Below are positions 11,089 to 20,272 of a stretch of DNA of 64,000 nucleotides, piece by piece. The stretch comes from JAEUOS01 sp046160545 (lineage in GTDB: Bacteria; Pseudomonadota; Gammaproteobacteria; Burkholderiales; JAEUOS01). Location: the NCBI GenBank assembly GCA_046160545.1, contig JBJXGS010000093.1:11130-75129 (forward strand), written 5' to 3'. The translations under genes were made by a program, and so were the position numbers. How positions within the stretch are numbered: position 1 is the first letter of the stretch; the number at the start of each line of letters is the position of its first letter. Under the pieces are notes generated by a model. That model made no database searches and had not been told where the DNA came from. It saw nothing but the letters and a program-made list of their open reading frames with translations.

Positions 11089-11892
11089 TCAGGCGGCGAT
11101 GCGCAACTGATTGCTTACACTGCCGATGCCGGGCACGCGGCGCGCGACCAACTCGCAGCGGGTACGGATATCTTCATTCGCGACCTCGCCGGATAACGTG
11201 ACTTGATCGCCGGCCGCAACCACGTCGATCGACACGTCACGAGTCGGCGGATGCAGTTTGAGCAGCGCGCGCACGTGCGTCGCCGTGGTAAGGCTTACCA
11301 GGGTAAGGCGGGAGGTACGCGTCTCGACAAAGCGTTTGTCCAGGCTGAAATCGACCACGCACTTGGCACACTCTGACGGGTCGAGTTCCGCCGTGTCGAG
11401 CACCAGGTCGTAGAGATCAGGATCGCTGTAGTCGACACCAAAGTGGCGCTTCATGACCGCGGAGTGCGCCTCGTCGAAGAGAGCGATCTCCTCCCTCACC
11501 CTGGCGTCATCGGTGGAACCGGAAGCCTCGAGAAGATTGCGCACACGCACCTCAAGTGGCGCGGTGATACGAACACGCACCACGTGGGGGACCGAACGCA
11601 ACAGGCCTACGCCTCCCCAACCGCGCAACACCACCGACTCGGGAATCGACGCAATATCAAGGATCTCAGTCGCTGCCAGGATGGTGGGCAGTGTGTCTTC
11701 CGCGGTCAGCGGCTTGGACAGGTCGGCATTCTCGAGAAAACGCGCGACATGGCTTTTGCGCACACGATTGCGGTCGGCCAGATGATCGATGATTTCGTAA
11801 TGAATCAAGGCAGCGTCGAGCGCGCTTGCCACGCCTTCGGCGACCACTTTGCCGCGGCTACCCAGTTCCCGGCCCATCGCAACAATCGTCAT
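11089..11892 (-). CDS. Cytidylate-kinase-like P-loop protein fused to a C-terminal BON domain
   Basis: It has 267 residues from the ATG at 11890-11892 (GGAA nine bases before). The N-terminal 190 or so resemble the cytidylate kinase-like family: MTIVAMGRELGSRG matches the degenerate P-loop, followed by IIDHLADR and VLRGWGGVGLLR. The last 70 residues (from about LVSLTTATHVRALLKLH) look like a BON domain (VTLSGEVANEDIRTRCE, VPGIGSVSNQLRI), usually found in periplasmic or membrane-associated proteins. No signal peptide is seen, so it is likely cytosolic. The substrate is unknown. The open frame extends upstream to 12039, but that part looks unlike the family. It is convergent with ffh. Confidence 0.75.
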   Translation of the reverse strand: MTIVAMGRELGSRGKVVAEGVASALDAALIHYEIIDHLADRNRVRKSHVARFLENADLSKPLTAEDTLPTILAATEILDIASIPESVVLRGWGGVGLLRSVPHVVRVRITAPLEVRVRNLLEASGSTDDARVREEIALFDEAHSAVMKRHFGVDYSDPDLYDLVLDTAELDPSECAKCVVDFSLDKRFVETRTSRLTLVSLTTATHVRALLKLHPPTRDVSIDVVAAGDQVTLSGEVANEDIRTRCELVARRVPGIGSVSNQLRIAA

Positions 11893-12137
11893 GCGCGTTC
11901 CGCAATCTTCCTCAGGAGCGTCTATTTTATGTCTATCCACAGTCAATTGTGCGGAACCGCAGCGCCGAGCTGCGGTCAGATGCTTTTCGAGGCCAGGCCA
12001 GCACGTTGCGCCGAATCGCGCGCCGCGGTCCCTCGCCACGTTCGGTTAACATCCGCGCTTGCGCGATGCGACTGCCCGGAGCGAGTGTTCCCGTGGTCGC
12101 ACAGCACCAGAACCAACCCTAGACTAGGAGCAATGGA

Positions 12138-12641
12138 ATGACCATCAAAGTAGGCGACAAACTGCCGGCCGGCACGCTTTCCGAATTCATAGAAGTCGAA
12201 GGCAACGGCTGCAGCGTTGGCCCAAATACCTTCAAGGTCGAGGATCTTGTCAAGGGCAAGAAAATCGCCATCTTCGGCCTACCCGGCGCGTATACCCCGA
12301 CATGCTCGGCCAAGCACGTACCGAGCTACCTCGCTAACCACGACGCTCTGAAGGCCAAGGGTGTCGACGAGATCTGGTGCATTTCGGTCAACGACGCCTT
12401 TGTCATGGGTGCCTGGGGTCGCGACCAGAAAAGCGCCGGCAAGGTACGCATGATGGCAGATGGTAGCGGCGCCTATTCGGCCGCCCTGGGCCTGACCCTC
12501 GACCTGACCGCGCGCGGCATGGGAGTGCGTTCCGACCGCTATTCGATGCTGGTGGTCGACGGTGTGGTGAAGTCCCTCAACCGCGAAGCTCCTGGCAAGT
12601 TCGAAGTCAGCGGGGGCGACACCATGCTGGCGCAGGCCTGA
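12138..12641 (+). CDS. Peroxiredoxin (Prx5/AhpE-like, atypical thiol peroxidase)
   Basis: It has 167 residues, the size of Prx5-type peroxiredoxins, which reduce H2O2 and organic peroxides with glutathione/glutaredoxin or thioredoxin. The peroxidatic site is Cys56 in PGAYTPTCSAKH, with the usual Thr two before it; the downstream Arg is in GMGVRSDRYS. Cys25 and Cys81 are other cysteines that may or may not resolve. A clear AGGAG lies eight bases before the ATG. It stands alone between the kinase-BON gene and lpxC, and the 245-base gap upstream probably holds its promoter; I could not pick one with confidence. Confidence 0.9.
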   Translation: MTIKVGDKLPAGTLSEFIEVEGNGCSVGPNTFKVEDLVKGKKIAIFGLPGAYTPTCSAKHVPSYLANHDALKAKGVDEIWCISVNDAFVMGAWGRDQKSAGKVRMMADGSGAYSAALGLTLDLTARGMGVRSDRYSMLVVDGVVKSLNREAPGKFEVSGGDTMLAQA

Positions 12642-12660
12642 GATCAGCTGGAACCGGACC

Positions 12661-13605
12661 ATGCTGAGGCAGCGGACCCTGCGGGGTCCGGTATCGACCA
12701 CCGGTGTCGGACTGCACACCGGCGTCAAGGTACGACTGGTGCTGCGCCCTGCACCTCCTGATCACGGCGTGCGCTTCGTGCGTGCCGACCTTCCTGGCCG
12801 CGTGGAGATTGCCGCACGCCCCGAATCTGTCGGCGACACCCGAATGTCGTCGTGCCTGATCGCAGAGGACGGGACAACACGGGTTTCGACGGTCGAACAC
12901 CTGATGTCTGCGCTTGCCGGTCTGGGCATCGACAACCTGGTGGTGGAAGTCGACGCCGGGGAACTGCCCATACTCGATGGCAGCTCGGCACCATTCGTCT
13001 ACCTGCTCGAGTCGGCCGGCACGGTCGAACAGGACGCCGCACGCGTGTTTGCCCGCGTACGCAAACAGGTCGAAGTCTCCGACGGCGAGGGCAGCAATCG
13101 GCGCTTTGCCCGGCTTGAGCCGCTGGAGGGCTTTCGCCTCACCTTTGGCATCGATTTCAACCATCCTGCAGTCGACAAGACCGGACAGACAGCAACCGTC
13201 GATCTGGGCGCAGTTCCTTACTCCAAGGGTATAGCGCGGGCGCGCACCTTCGGCTTCATGCAGGATGTGGAAGCCCTGCGCTCAAGCGGGCTGGCATTGG
13301 GTGGCAGCCTGGACAATGCGATCGTCATGGACGAGTTCCGCGTGTTGAACAGCGACGGACTGCGCTACGCAGACGAATTCGTAAAACACAAGATTCTTGA
13401 TGCGGTCGGCGATCTTTACCTGCTCGGCCGACCGCTTATCGGGGCCTACATCGCCCACAAGTCGGGGCACGCCCTGAACAATCGACTCCTGCGCGCACTG
13501 CAAGCTGACCCCGACGCAATCGAGCTCGTTAGTTTCGACCGCGCCGAGGATGCTCCTGACTTCGCACGACTGCAAATCCCGGTAGCGCTGGCCGCGGCCT
13601 GGTAG
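12661..13605 (+). CDS. lpxC: UDP-3-O-acyl-N-acetylglucosamine deacetylase
   Basis: LpxC catalyses the committed step of lipid A synthesis: zinc-dependent deacetylation of UDP-3-O-acyl-GlcNAc in the cytoplasm. It has 314 residues, close to the 305 of E. coli. It begins RQRTLRGPVSTTGVGLHTG as typical. Zinc ligands by pattern are His80 (TVEHLMSAL), His243 and Asp247 (VKHKILDAVGD), and the catalytic His is in AHKSGH (266-270). In many proteobacteria lpxC follows ftsZ at the end of the dcw cluster; here it is after a peroxiredoxin, 19 bases downstream, so the dcw cluster is not visible. Confidence 0.97.
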   Translation: MLRQRTLRGPVSTTGVGLHTGVKVRLVLRPAPPDHGVRFVRADLPGRVEIAARPESVGDTRMSSCLIAEDGTTRVSTVEHLMSALAGLGIDNLVVEVDAGELPILDGSSAPFVYLLESAGTVEQDAARVFARVRKQVEVSDGEGSNRRFARLEPLEGFRLTFGIDFNHPAVDKTGQTATVDLGAVPYSKGIARARTFGFMQDVEALRSSGLALGGSLDNAIVMDEFRVLNSDGLRYADEFVKHKILDAVGDLYLLGRPLIGAYIAHKSGHALNNRLLRALQADPDAIELVSFDRAEDAPDFARLQIPVALAAAW

Positions 13606-13607
13606 CA

Positions 13608-13790
13608 ATGCTCATCGCGCGCTGGCTGTTTCTCCTGGCGGGATTGGCGATCTGCGTTTGCGTAGCCCTCTATCTCATGACCGGACGCCGGCAGTATTGG
13701 ACCCTGGCAGCGCGCATCTTTCTTGCGACCGCTGGTACTGGAGTAGCCTTTTTCGGGATTCTCGCATTCGAAAGACTGGCATATATGTGA
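13608..13790 (+). CDS. Small two-helix membrane protein of unknown function
   Basis: It has 60 residues, with hydrophobic segments at about 5-24 and 34-53 separated by a basic loop (TGRRQYW). I do not recognise the family. It starts two bases after the lpxC stop, with GGTAG before the ATG, so it is probably translated by coupling to lpxC. Positives (TGRR) between the helices suggest both ends face the periplasm. The gene is short, so the call rests on position, start signal and hydrophobic pattern. Confidence 0.6.
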   Translation: MLIARWLFLLAGLAICVCVALYLMTGRRQYWTLAARIFLATAGTGVAFFGILAFERLAYM

Positions 13791-13815
13791 GCGCACGCTT
13801 ACTTTATGTGACTTG

Positions 13816-13863
13816 AATTTACCGACACAAGTAATTGAATGCTAATGCTTTAGTCGTAAATTT
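13816..13863. other. AT-rich intergenic block with an imperfect inverted repeat
   Basis: Between two convergent genes, about 80 bases are strikingly AT-rich against a very GC-rich background. AATTTACCGAC (13816-13826) pairs with GTCGTAAATT (13853-13862) with one bulged base and a loop of about 26. It may be part of a terminator or a protein site; no T run follows directly. Confidence 0.4.
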
Positions 13864-13878
13864 GGCCGAGGGGTTGTG

Positions 13879-14235
13879 TCATCCCGACCTACCTTGACCT
13901 TGAACCTGTACCTCGATTGCGCTAACCTCCGCGCCGCTAGAGGAACATGCGGCGACCAGTCGAGGCGCCAATTGGCGTAGCTTCGCAGCGACCGCGCCGT
14001 TGGCAACCCTGATCAGCAACACGCCCTGACTCAGATTCGCCACTTCGATGGCGTGCGCGAGAGGAGGCGGCAAGGTTTCCTGAAGCAAGCGTCGCATCCG
14101 CAGGAGACCGGACGCACGCAATGCAAGTGGCGCCAAGGCGTCATGGCGTTCAACAAAGTCACGGGCCATGGCCGTGATCGGTGCGCTTCTAGGCAAGGTG
14201 CTGGAGCAACGGGAAGCTTGATCTTCCGACGGCAC
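13879..14235 (-). CDS. DUF721 (DciA-like) family protein
   Basis: It has 118 residues from a GTG at 14233-14235, or 96 from the ATG at 14167-14169; neither has a good ribosome site. The conserved part (RRLLQETLPPPLAHAIEVA, followed by GVLLIRVANGAVAAKLRQL) fits the DUF721 family, whose DciA members load the replicative helicase DnaB in bacteria lacking DnaC. Proteins of this kind sit divergent from the M23-secA pair in many beta- and gammaproteobacteria, as here. It is shorter than classical DciA and lacks the N-terminal KH-like region, so the helicase role is inferred. Confidence 0.7.
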   Translation of the reverse strand: MPSEDQASRCSSTLPRSAPITAMARDFVERHDALAPLALRASGLLRMRRLLQETLPPPLAHAIEVANLSQGVLLIRVANGAVAAKLRQLAPRLVAACSSSGAEVSAIEVQVQGQGRSG

Positions 14236-14246
14236 GAGGAGATGGA

Positions 14247-15191
14247 ATGCATATTATTGTCTTTGCTCACAGACTGGCAACTCCGCGTTCGCTGACGGTA
14301 CGGGCGCGGCACATCGCCATGATGGTGGTTGCGAGCACGGTTGCCCTGGCCGCCGGGGTCACATTTCTCTATTACCTCACCTTCAAGTACGCGGCCGAGC
14401 TGCAGATTCCCTTTGTCAAGACCCACTTAAGCACGGTCCGGGAAGAAGACCGCAAGAAGACCGACGAGTATCTGCGCCAGAACCTCTCGGCGATGGCCGT
14501 CAAGCTCGGCGAGATGCAGGCGCAGTTGATGCGCCTGGATGCGCTCGGCGAGCGCGTCTCCGACATGGCCGGCATTCGCGCACCGGAGTTGCGCAATGGA
14601 GCGGCAGCCGGGCGCGGCGGCGCGTTGTCGACTGAGCGCGACCTGAGCCTGGATGAGTTGAACGGTGAGCTGCAACGCCTGTCGCGCAGTCTGGACAAGC
14701 GTGCTGAAAGCCTCAATCTAGCTGAGGCCGAACTCTTTCACGCACGACTGAAGGCGAGCCGCCTGCCGACTGCCCTGCCGGTAAACACTGCGTACAACGC
14801 CTCTGGCTTCGGTACTCGCATCGACCCGATCACGGGCCAATCGGCGATGCACGAGGGCATTGACTTCATCGCGCCCCCAGGTACCCCGGTATTCGCTGCT
14901 GCCAGCGGAATCGTCATCGCATCGGAATGGCATCATTCGTTCGGCAACATGATCGAGATTGACCATGGCGGCGATATCGTCACCCGGTATGCCCACGCTT
15001 CGACGGTCCTCGTCAAGGCCGGGGAACTCATCAAACGCGGCCAGAAGATTGCCGAGGTAGGATCGACCGGCCGCTCCACCGGTCCGCACCTGCATTTTGA
15101 AGTGCGATTCAAGGGTGTGCCGCAGAATCCGGCCCGCTTTCTCCAGGCCGGTCAGCCGGCCGCTGTTGCCGCCAAAGGCACCCAGAAGTAG
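14247..15191 (+). CDS. M23-family (LytM) metallopeptidase, membrane-anchored
   Basis: It has 314 residues. One membrane helix lies at about 23-43, then a coiled-coil-like region (about 60-165, EEDRKKTDEYLRQN and RLSRSLDKRAESLNLAEAE), then an M23 domain. Catalytic zinc motifs are present: MHEGIDF for His and Asp, and GPHLHFEV for the last His, so it is likely an active peptidoglycan endopeptidase, not an EnvC-type activator. GAGGAG lies six bases before the ATG. It precedes secA by 169 bases, a conserved neighbourhood. Confidence 0.92.
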   Translation: MHIIVFAHRLATPRSLTVRARHIAMMVVASTVALAAGVTFLYYLTFKYAAELQIPFVKTHLSTVREEDRKKTDEYLRQNLSAMAVKLGEMQAQLMRLDALGERVSDMAGIRAPELRNGAAAGRGGALSTERDLSLDELNGELQRLSRSLDKRAESLNLAEAELFHARLKASRLPTALPVNTAYNASGFGTRIDPITGQSAMHEGIDFIAPPGTPVFAAASGIVIASEWHHSFGNMIEIDHGGDIVTRYAHASTVLVKAGELIKRGQKIAEVGSTGRSTGPHLHFEVRFKGVPQNPARFLQAGQPAAVAAKGTQK

Positions 15192-15360
15192 GTTGGGTCG
15201 ACCATGGGGAGCTGCCGGCCCCGCATGGTAAAATTGCGGTTTTGCTCCGGGCGGTAATTCGCTCGCGCGAATCGCACACTGCGGCAATCGCGCGCTCCGC
15301 TGCCGGAACTACGGCCGCGACACTAGCATCCGCCCTCGCCGGCCACATTCCAAAAGCGCA

Positions 15361-18102
15361 ATGGTCTCGGGTTTACTCAAGAAGATTTTCGGCAGTCGCA
15401 ATGATCGGCTGCTCAAGCAGTTCTTCCGCAACGTCGCAGCGATCAACGCGCTCGAGGCCGGGCTGGAGAAACTATCCACTGACGAACTGCGCGCCAAGAC
15501 GGCGGAGTTCAAGCAACGTCTTGCTGCCGGCACCCCCTTGGGCGATATTCTGCCCGAGGCTTTCGCGGTGGTTCGTGAAGCTGGCAAGCGCAGTCTCGGA
15601 ATGCGGCACTTCGATGTCCAGCTAGTCGGCGGGATGGCGCTACACGCCGGGAAAATCGCTGAAATGCGAACCGGCGAAGGCAAGACTCTTGTAGCCACCC
15701 TGCCGGCCTATCTGAATGCGCTCGCCGGCCATGGTGTGCACATCGTTACGGTCAATGACTATTTGGCCCGCCGCGACGCCGAGTGGATGGGCAAACTGTA
15801 CAAGTCCCTGGGACTGACTGTCGGCGTCAACCTGTCGGAGTCGAGCACCGAAGAAAAGCAGGCCGCCTACGCCTGTGACATCACCTACGGCACAAACAAC
15901 GAGTTCGGTTTCGATTACCTGCGTGACAACCTGGAACATGAGAGGGTCGGGCGCCGCCAGCGTCCGCTCTCCTATGCGATCGTCGATGAGGTCGACTCGA
16001 TCCTGATCGACGAAGCGCGCACCCCGCTGATTATTTCCGGGCAGGCCGACGACCATACCGAGTTGTATTACCGCATGAACGAGGTGGCGCCGCTCCTTAC
16101 GCGCATGGCCTCCGAGCCGAAGACCGATCAGCCCGACCCGCCGGGCGACTTTTGGGTCGACGAGAAGGCCCACCAGGTGCACCTGGCGGAAAAGGGCTTC
16201 GAGCACGCCGAGGAGATTCTCGCGCGTCTGGGGCTCTTGGCCGAAGGCGGCAGCCTGTATGAGCCGCAAAACATCGGTCTGATGCATCATCTGAACGCCG
16301 CCTTGCGTGCCGCGCATTTGTTTCACAAGGACCAGCATTACGTGGTGCAGGACGGTGAGGTGATCATCGTCGACGAGTTCACCGGGCGCCTGATGAGCGG
16401 CCGCCGCTGGTCTGACGGCCTGCATCAGGCGATCGAAGCCAAGGAAAACGTCGCGATTCAGGCCGAGAATCAGACTCTTGCCTCGATTACATTCCAGAAT
16501 TACTTCCGCATGTACGCCAAGCTGGCGGGCATGACCGGAACCGCGGACACCGAAGCCTACGAATTTCAGGAAATCTACGGTCTGGAGACGGTCATCATTC
16601 CGACCCACCGGCCGATGGTGCGCAAGGACCGGCTCGACCAGGTGTTTCGTACCGCACGCGAGAAGCACAATGCCATCATTGCCGACATCGCCGACTGCTA
16701 CCAGCGCGGCCAGCCCGTCCTGGTCGGCACGACTTCAATCGAGAATTCCGAGCTGCTTTCAGGCATGCTCGACAAGCACAAGCTGCCGCACCAGGTCTTA
16801 AACGCAAAACAGCATGCGCGCGAAGCGGAGATCGTCGCGCAAGCCGGCCGTCCCAAGATGATCACGATCGCCACCAACATGGCCGGTCGCGGCACCGACA
16901 TCGTGCTCGGCGGCAACGTCGAGAAGCAGGTCGACTTGGTCGACGCCACCGACAACCTGTCCGAAACCGAACGCCGTCTGCGCGTGGACAAATTGCGCAG
17001 CGAATGGCAGGCCTTGCATGATGAAGTGATCGCTGCCGGCGGACTGCATATCATCGGCACCGAGCGCCACGAATCACGCCGCGTCGACAATCAGTTGCGT
17101 GGCCGCTCGGGTCGCCAGGGAGATCCGGGGTCATCGCGCTTTTACCTGTCACTCGAGGATCCGCTGTTGCGCATCTTCGCCGGCGACCGCGTCAAGGCGA
17201 TCATGGATCGGCTCAACATGCCGGACGGCGAAGCGATCGAGGCCGGAATCGTGACGCGCTCCATCGAGTCGGCTCAACGCAAGGTGGAGGCGCGCAATTT
17301 CGACATGCGCAAGCAGTTGCTCGAGTACGACGATGTCGCCAATGACCAGCGCAAAGTGGTCTACCAGCAACGCAACGAATTGCTCGAATCGGAAGACGTT
17401 TCCACCACGGTCGATAGCCTGCGCGCTGCGGTCTTTGCCCAGGTGGTTCGCACCCATGTCCCCGCCGAGAGCGTCGAGGAGCAGTGGGACCTGGAAAGCC
17501 TGGCCAAGGTGCTCAAGGATGACTGGGGCCTGGATGCTCCCGCTCACGAATGGGCCAAAGCCGAGCCGAATCTTGGCGACGAGGACATCCTTACGCGCGT
17601 CGCCGGAATCGCCACGCGCGCTTACGCAGCGAAGGTCGAGACTGTGGGCCGCGAGACCTGGTCGCCCTTCGAGCGCTCGGTCATGCTGCAGTCAATCGAT
17701 CATCACTGGCGTGAGCATTTGTCCGCGCTGGACCACCTGCGCCAGGGTATCCACCTGCGAGGTTATGCGCAGAAAAATCCCAAGCAGGAGTACAAGCGCG
17801 AGGCCTTTGAGCTTTTCCAGAGCTTCCTTGAAACGGTCAAGCACGATGTGACCAAGTCGCTCATGACTGTCCGTGTGCGCTCACGAGAGGAAGTTGAGGC
17901 GGCCGAGGCGCAGGCGCGCCGCGAAGCGGAAGAGCGTGAGGCACGCATGCGCCTGCAACACGAGATTGACGCTGCGGAATCTCGCGAGCCTGCCGAGCCC
18001 CTGGCTCCATTCAAGCGCTTTGGGAAGAAGATCGGACGCAACGACCCCTGCCCCTGCGGATCCGGCAAGAAATACAAGCAATGCCACGGCAAGCTTGCCT
18101 GA
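15361..18102 (+). CDS. secA: Preprotein translocase ATPase SecA
   Basis: SecA is the motor that drives secretory proteins through SecYEG. It has 913 residues, full length. Walker A is MRTGEGKT (102-109) and the DEAD-like box is IVDEVDSILIDEARTPL; the second motor domain has TNMAGRGTDI and QLRGRSGRQGDPG. The C-terminal zinc tail CPCGSGKKYKQCHG has Cys897, Cys899, Cys908 and His909 for SecB and phospholipid binding. No strong ribosome site is visible before the ATG, and no secM-like gene is upstream. argJ follows after 19 bases. Confidence 0.98.
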   Translation: MVSGLLKKIFGSRNDRLLKQFFRNVAAINALEAGLEKLSTDELRAKTAEFKQRLAAGTPLGDILPEAFAVVREAGKRSLGMRHFDVQLVGGMALHAGKIAEMRTGEGKTLVATLPAYLNALAGHGVHIVTVNDYLARRDAEWMGKLYKSLGLTVGVNLSESSTEEKQAAYACDITYGTNNEFGFDYLRDNLEHERVGRRQRPLSYAIVDEVDSILIDEARTPLIISGQADDHTELYYRMNEVAPLLTRMASEPKTDQPDPPGDFWVDEKAHQVHLAEKGFEHAEEILARLGLLAEGGSLYEPQNIGLMHHLNAALRAAHLFHKDQHYVVQDGEVIIVDEFTGRLMSGRRWSDGLHQAIEAKENVAIQAENQTLASITFQNYFRMYAKLAGMTGTADTEAYEFQEIYGLETVIIPTHRPMVRKDRLDQVFRTAREKHNAIIADIADCYQRGQPVLVGTTSIENSELLSGMLDKHKLPHQVLNAKQHAREAEIVAQAGRPKMITIATNMAGRGTDIVLGGNVEKQVDLVDATDNLSETERRLRVDKLRSEWQALHDEVIAAGGLHIIGTERHESRRVDNQLRGRSGRQGDPGSSRFYLSLEDPLLRIFAGDRVKAIMDRLNMPDGEAIEAGIVTRSIESAQRKVEARNFDMRKQLLEYDDVANDQRKVVYQQRNELLESEDVSTTVDSLRAAVFAQVVRTHVPAESVEEQWDLESLAKVLKDDWGLDAPAHEWAKAEPNLGDEDILTRVAGIATRAYAAKVETVGRETWSPFERSVMLQSIDHHWREHLSALDHLRQGIHLRGYAQKNPKQEYKREAFELFQSFLETVKHDVTKSLMTVRVRSREEVEAAEAQARREAEEREARMRLQHEIDAAESREPAEPLAPFKRFGKKIGRNDPCPCGSGKKYKQCHGKLA

Positions 18103-18121
18103 TCACTAGCGGTACCGTTCG

Positions 18122-19348
18122 ATGCCCGTCAACCTGAAAGCGCCTGACGCCACGGCACTCCTTGAGGTTTCCGGAGTCGACCTGGGTGTCGTCGAGGCCG
18201 GAATCCGCAAGCGCGACCGCCGCGACCTGCTGGTCATGCGCCTGTCCGAGGGCAGCACTGCCGCCGGGGTATTCACCCGCAACCGCTTTTGCGCCGCCCC
18301 GGTACTGATTTGCCGCGAGCATCTCGCGGGCGGGTCGATTCGTGCTCTGGTCGTCAATACCGGCAACGCCAATGCCGGCACTGGCGCGCTGGGGCTCGAC
18401 AACGCACGCAAGACATGCGCCGCCCTCGCTCTGGCGCTAGGCTGCCGCGATTCCGAGGTGCTGCCGTTTTCCACCGGGGTCATCATGGAACAGCTCCCGA
18501 TGGGCCGATTGCTGGAAGGCCTGCCGCGCGCAGTCGCAGCGCTGGGCAGCGCCTCCTGGCTCGACGCGGCTCAGGCGATCATGACCACGGATACGCAGCC
18601 CAAGGCGGCATCGCGCAGCATCGTCCTCGATGGCGCACGGGTGGTCTTGACCGGCATCGCCAAGGGCGCCGGGATGATCCGGCCCGACATGGCGACCATG
18701 CTGGGCTTTGTCGCCACCGACGCGCGCATTTCGCCGCATGTGCTGACCGCGATGTGCCGCCAGGCAACCGATGCCTCATTCAATGCCATCACGGTCGACG
18801 GCGACACTTCGACCAACGACAGCTTTATCGTCGTCGCGACCGGGCGATCGAACGCTTCACCGATCACCGGAATCAACACCCCGGCCGGACGCGAGTTCAT
18901 GGCCGCCCTCAAGTCCCTCGCGGTCGAGCTGGCGCAAGCCATCGTGCGCGACGGCGAGGGCGCGACCAAGTTCATCACGGTAACGGTAGAAGGGGGCGTG
19001 GACATTGCCGAGTGCCGGCGCGTGGGCTACGCGATCGCGCACTCGCCGCTCGTGAAGACAGCTTTTTTCGCCTCGGACCCGAACCTCGGGCGCATTCTCG
19101 CCGCGGTCGGTTATGCCGGCATAGACGACCTCGACCAAAGCCGTATCGAATTGCATCTGGACGACGTCCTGGTTGCGTCAGGTGGTGCAAGGCACCCGCA
19201 GTATCTCGAGGAAGACGGGCAGCGCGTCATGCGACAAGACGAGATCACCGTCAGGGTCGGCCTTCATCGCGGCGCTGCCGCTGCAACCCTCTGGACCTGC
19301 GACCTCTCACACGACTATGTCTCGATCAACGCGGACTACCGCAGCTGA
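18122..19348 (+). CDS. argJ: Bifunctional ornithine acetyltransferase / N-acetylglutamate synthase ArgJ
   Basis: ArgJ moves acetyl from N-acetylornithine to glutamate, and often also makes N-acetylglutamate from acetyl-CoA, in the cyclic arginine pathway. It has 408 residues. The autocleavage site is seen: KGAGMIRPDMATMLGF, with nucleophile Thr192, which splits the precursor into alpha and beta chains. Other arginine genes are not in the window. The end overlaps the start of the next frame if that gene begins at 19317. Confidence 0.96.
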   Translation: MPVNLKAPDATALLEVSGVDLGVVEAGIRKRDRRDLLVMRLSEGSTAAGVFTRNRFCAAPVLICREHLAGGSIRALVVNTGNANAGTGALGLDNARKTCAALALALGCRDSEVLPFSTGVIMEQLPMGRLLEGLPRAVAALGSASWLDAAQAIMTTDTQPKAASRSIVLDGARVVLTGIAKGAGMIRPDMATMLGFVATDARISPHVLTAMCRQATDASFNAITVDGDTSTNDSFIVVATGRSNASPITGINTPAGREFMAALKSLAVELAQAIVRDGEGATKFITVTVEGGVDIAECRRVGYAIAHSPLVKTAFFASDPNLGRILAAVGYAGIDDLDQSRIELHLDDVLVASGGARHPQYLEEDGQRVMRQDEITVRVGLHRGAAAATLWTCDLSHDYVSINADYRS

Positions 19349-20261
19349 AACAGGGGTCGGGAACACCGACTTGGCGCAACTCATCGCCCGTGCGCATACG
19401 TTTCTCGACCGGGTCGAGGCTGCGCTTCCGGCAGCGCCCAAGCAGACCGACTGGAATGCGGCGATAGCGTTTCGCTGGCGCAAGATCAACGGCCGTGGCT
19501 GGCTTCAACCGGTGCCGCGCCTCTCGCAGATTCGCCTGTCAAATCTGAAAGGAGTCGAGCGCCAGCGCAAGGTGATGGAACAGAACACCCGCCAGTTCGT
19601 CGAGGGTCTGCCGGCCAACAACGTGCTCCTGACCGGGGCGCGCGGCACCGGCAAGTCATCGCTGATCAAGGCGATGCTCAATCAATATGCCCCGCGCGGA
19701 CTGCGCCTGATCGAGGTAGACAAGTCCGAACTGGTTGACCTGGGTGAAATCACCGACCTCATCGAATCTCGCCCGGAACGCTTCATCATTTTTTGCGACG
19801 ACCTGTCCTTCGATGACGGGGATGCCAGCTACAAGGCGCTCAAGGTCGCTTTGGATGGATCTGTCAACGCCTCGTCCGAGAATAGCGTCATCTACGCGAC
19901 TTCCAATCGTCGCCACCTGCTGCCCGAGTACATGCACGAGAACCTGGAGTACAAGCATGTTGGCGAGGAGATCCATCCCGGCGAGTCAGCCGAGGAAAAG
20001 ATTTCCCTGTCAGAGCGCTTCGGCATCTGGTTGTCGTTCTACCCGTTCGACCAGGATGAATACCTGGCTATTGTCGATCATTGGCTGACGCACTTTGGGC
20101 TCAGCGCGAGCGAGGTGGCTGCCGCTCGCGGCGACGCACTCACCTGGACCATTGAGCGCGGCTCCCGTTCGGGCAGGGTCGCATGGCAGTTCGCGCGTGA
20201 TCGTGCCGGGAAGCTCAAGAAGTCTCCAGCGGTCGGCGCACTCAGGCGCGGATCCCGGTAG
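19317..20261 (+). CDS. DUF815-family AAA-type ATP-binding protein
   Basis: It belongs to the DUF815 group of P-loop ATPases. Walker A is LTGARGTGKSSLIKA, Walker B RFIIFCDDLSFD, and an arginine-finger-like region with a sensor motif (YATSNRRHLLPEY) follows. Function is unknown; family members resemble the AAA ATPases that act as loaders or regulators. Starts are uncertain: the open frame begins at 19173 inside argJ, an ATG at 19317 overlaps argJ by 32 bases, and a TTG at 19371 avoids overlap. Residues after NTDLAQLIARAHTF are firm. It is likely cotranscribed with argJ and the Nudix gene, 11 bases downstream. Confidence 0.82.
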   Translation: MSRSTRTTAAETGVGNTDLAQLIARAHTFLDRVEAALPAAPKQTDWNAAIAFRWRKINGRGWLQPVPRLSQIRLSNLKGVERQRKVMEQNTRQFVEGLPANNVLLTGARGTGKSSLIKAMLNQYAPRGLRLIEVDKSELVDLGEITDLIESRPERFIIFCDDLSFDDGDASYKALKVALDGSVNASSENSVIYATSNRRHLLPEYMHENLEYKHVGEEIHPGESAEEKISLSERFGIWLSFYPFDQDEYLAIVDHWLTHFGLSASEVAAARGDALTWTIERGSRSGRVAWQFARDRAGKLKKSPAVGALRRGSR

Positions 20262-20272
20262 GGCCGCCGGCC

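Noticed and set aside
15192..15360. secM-like leader gene before secA
   Set aside because: No frame with a signal peptide or arrest-like end; only a short gap.
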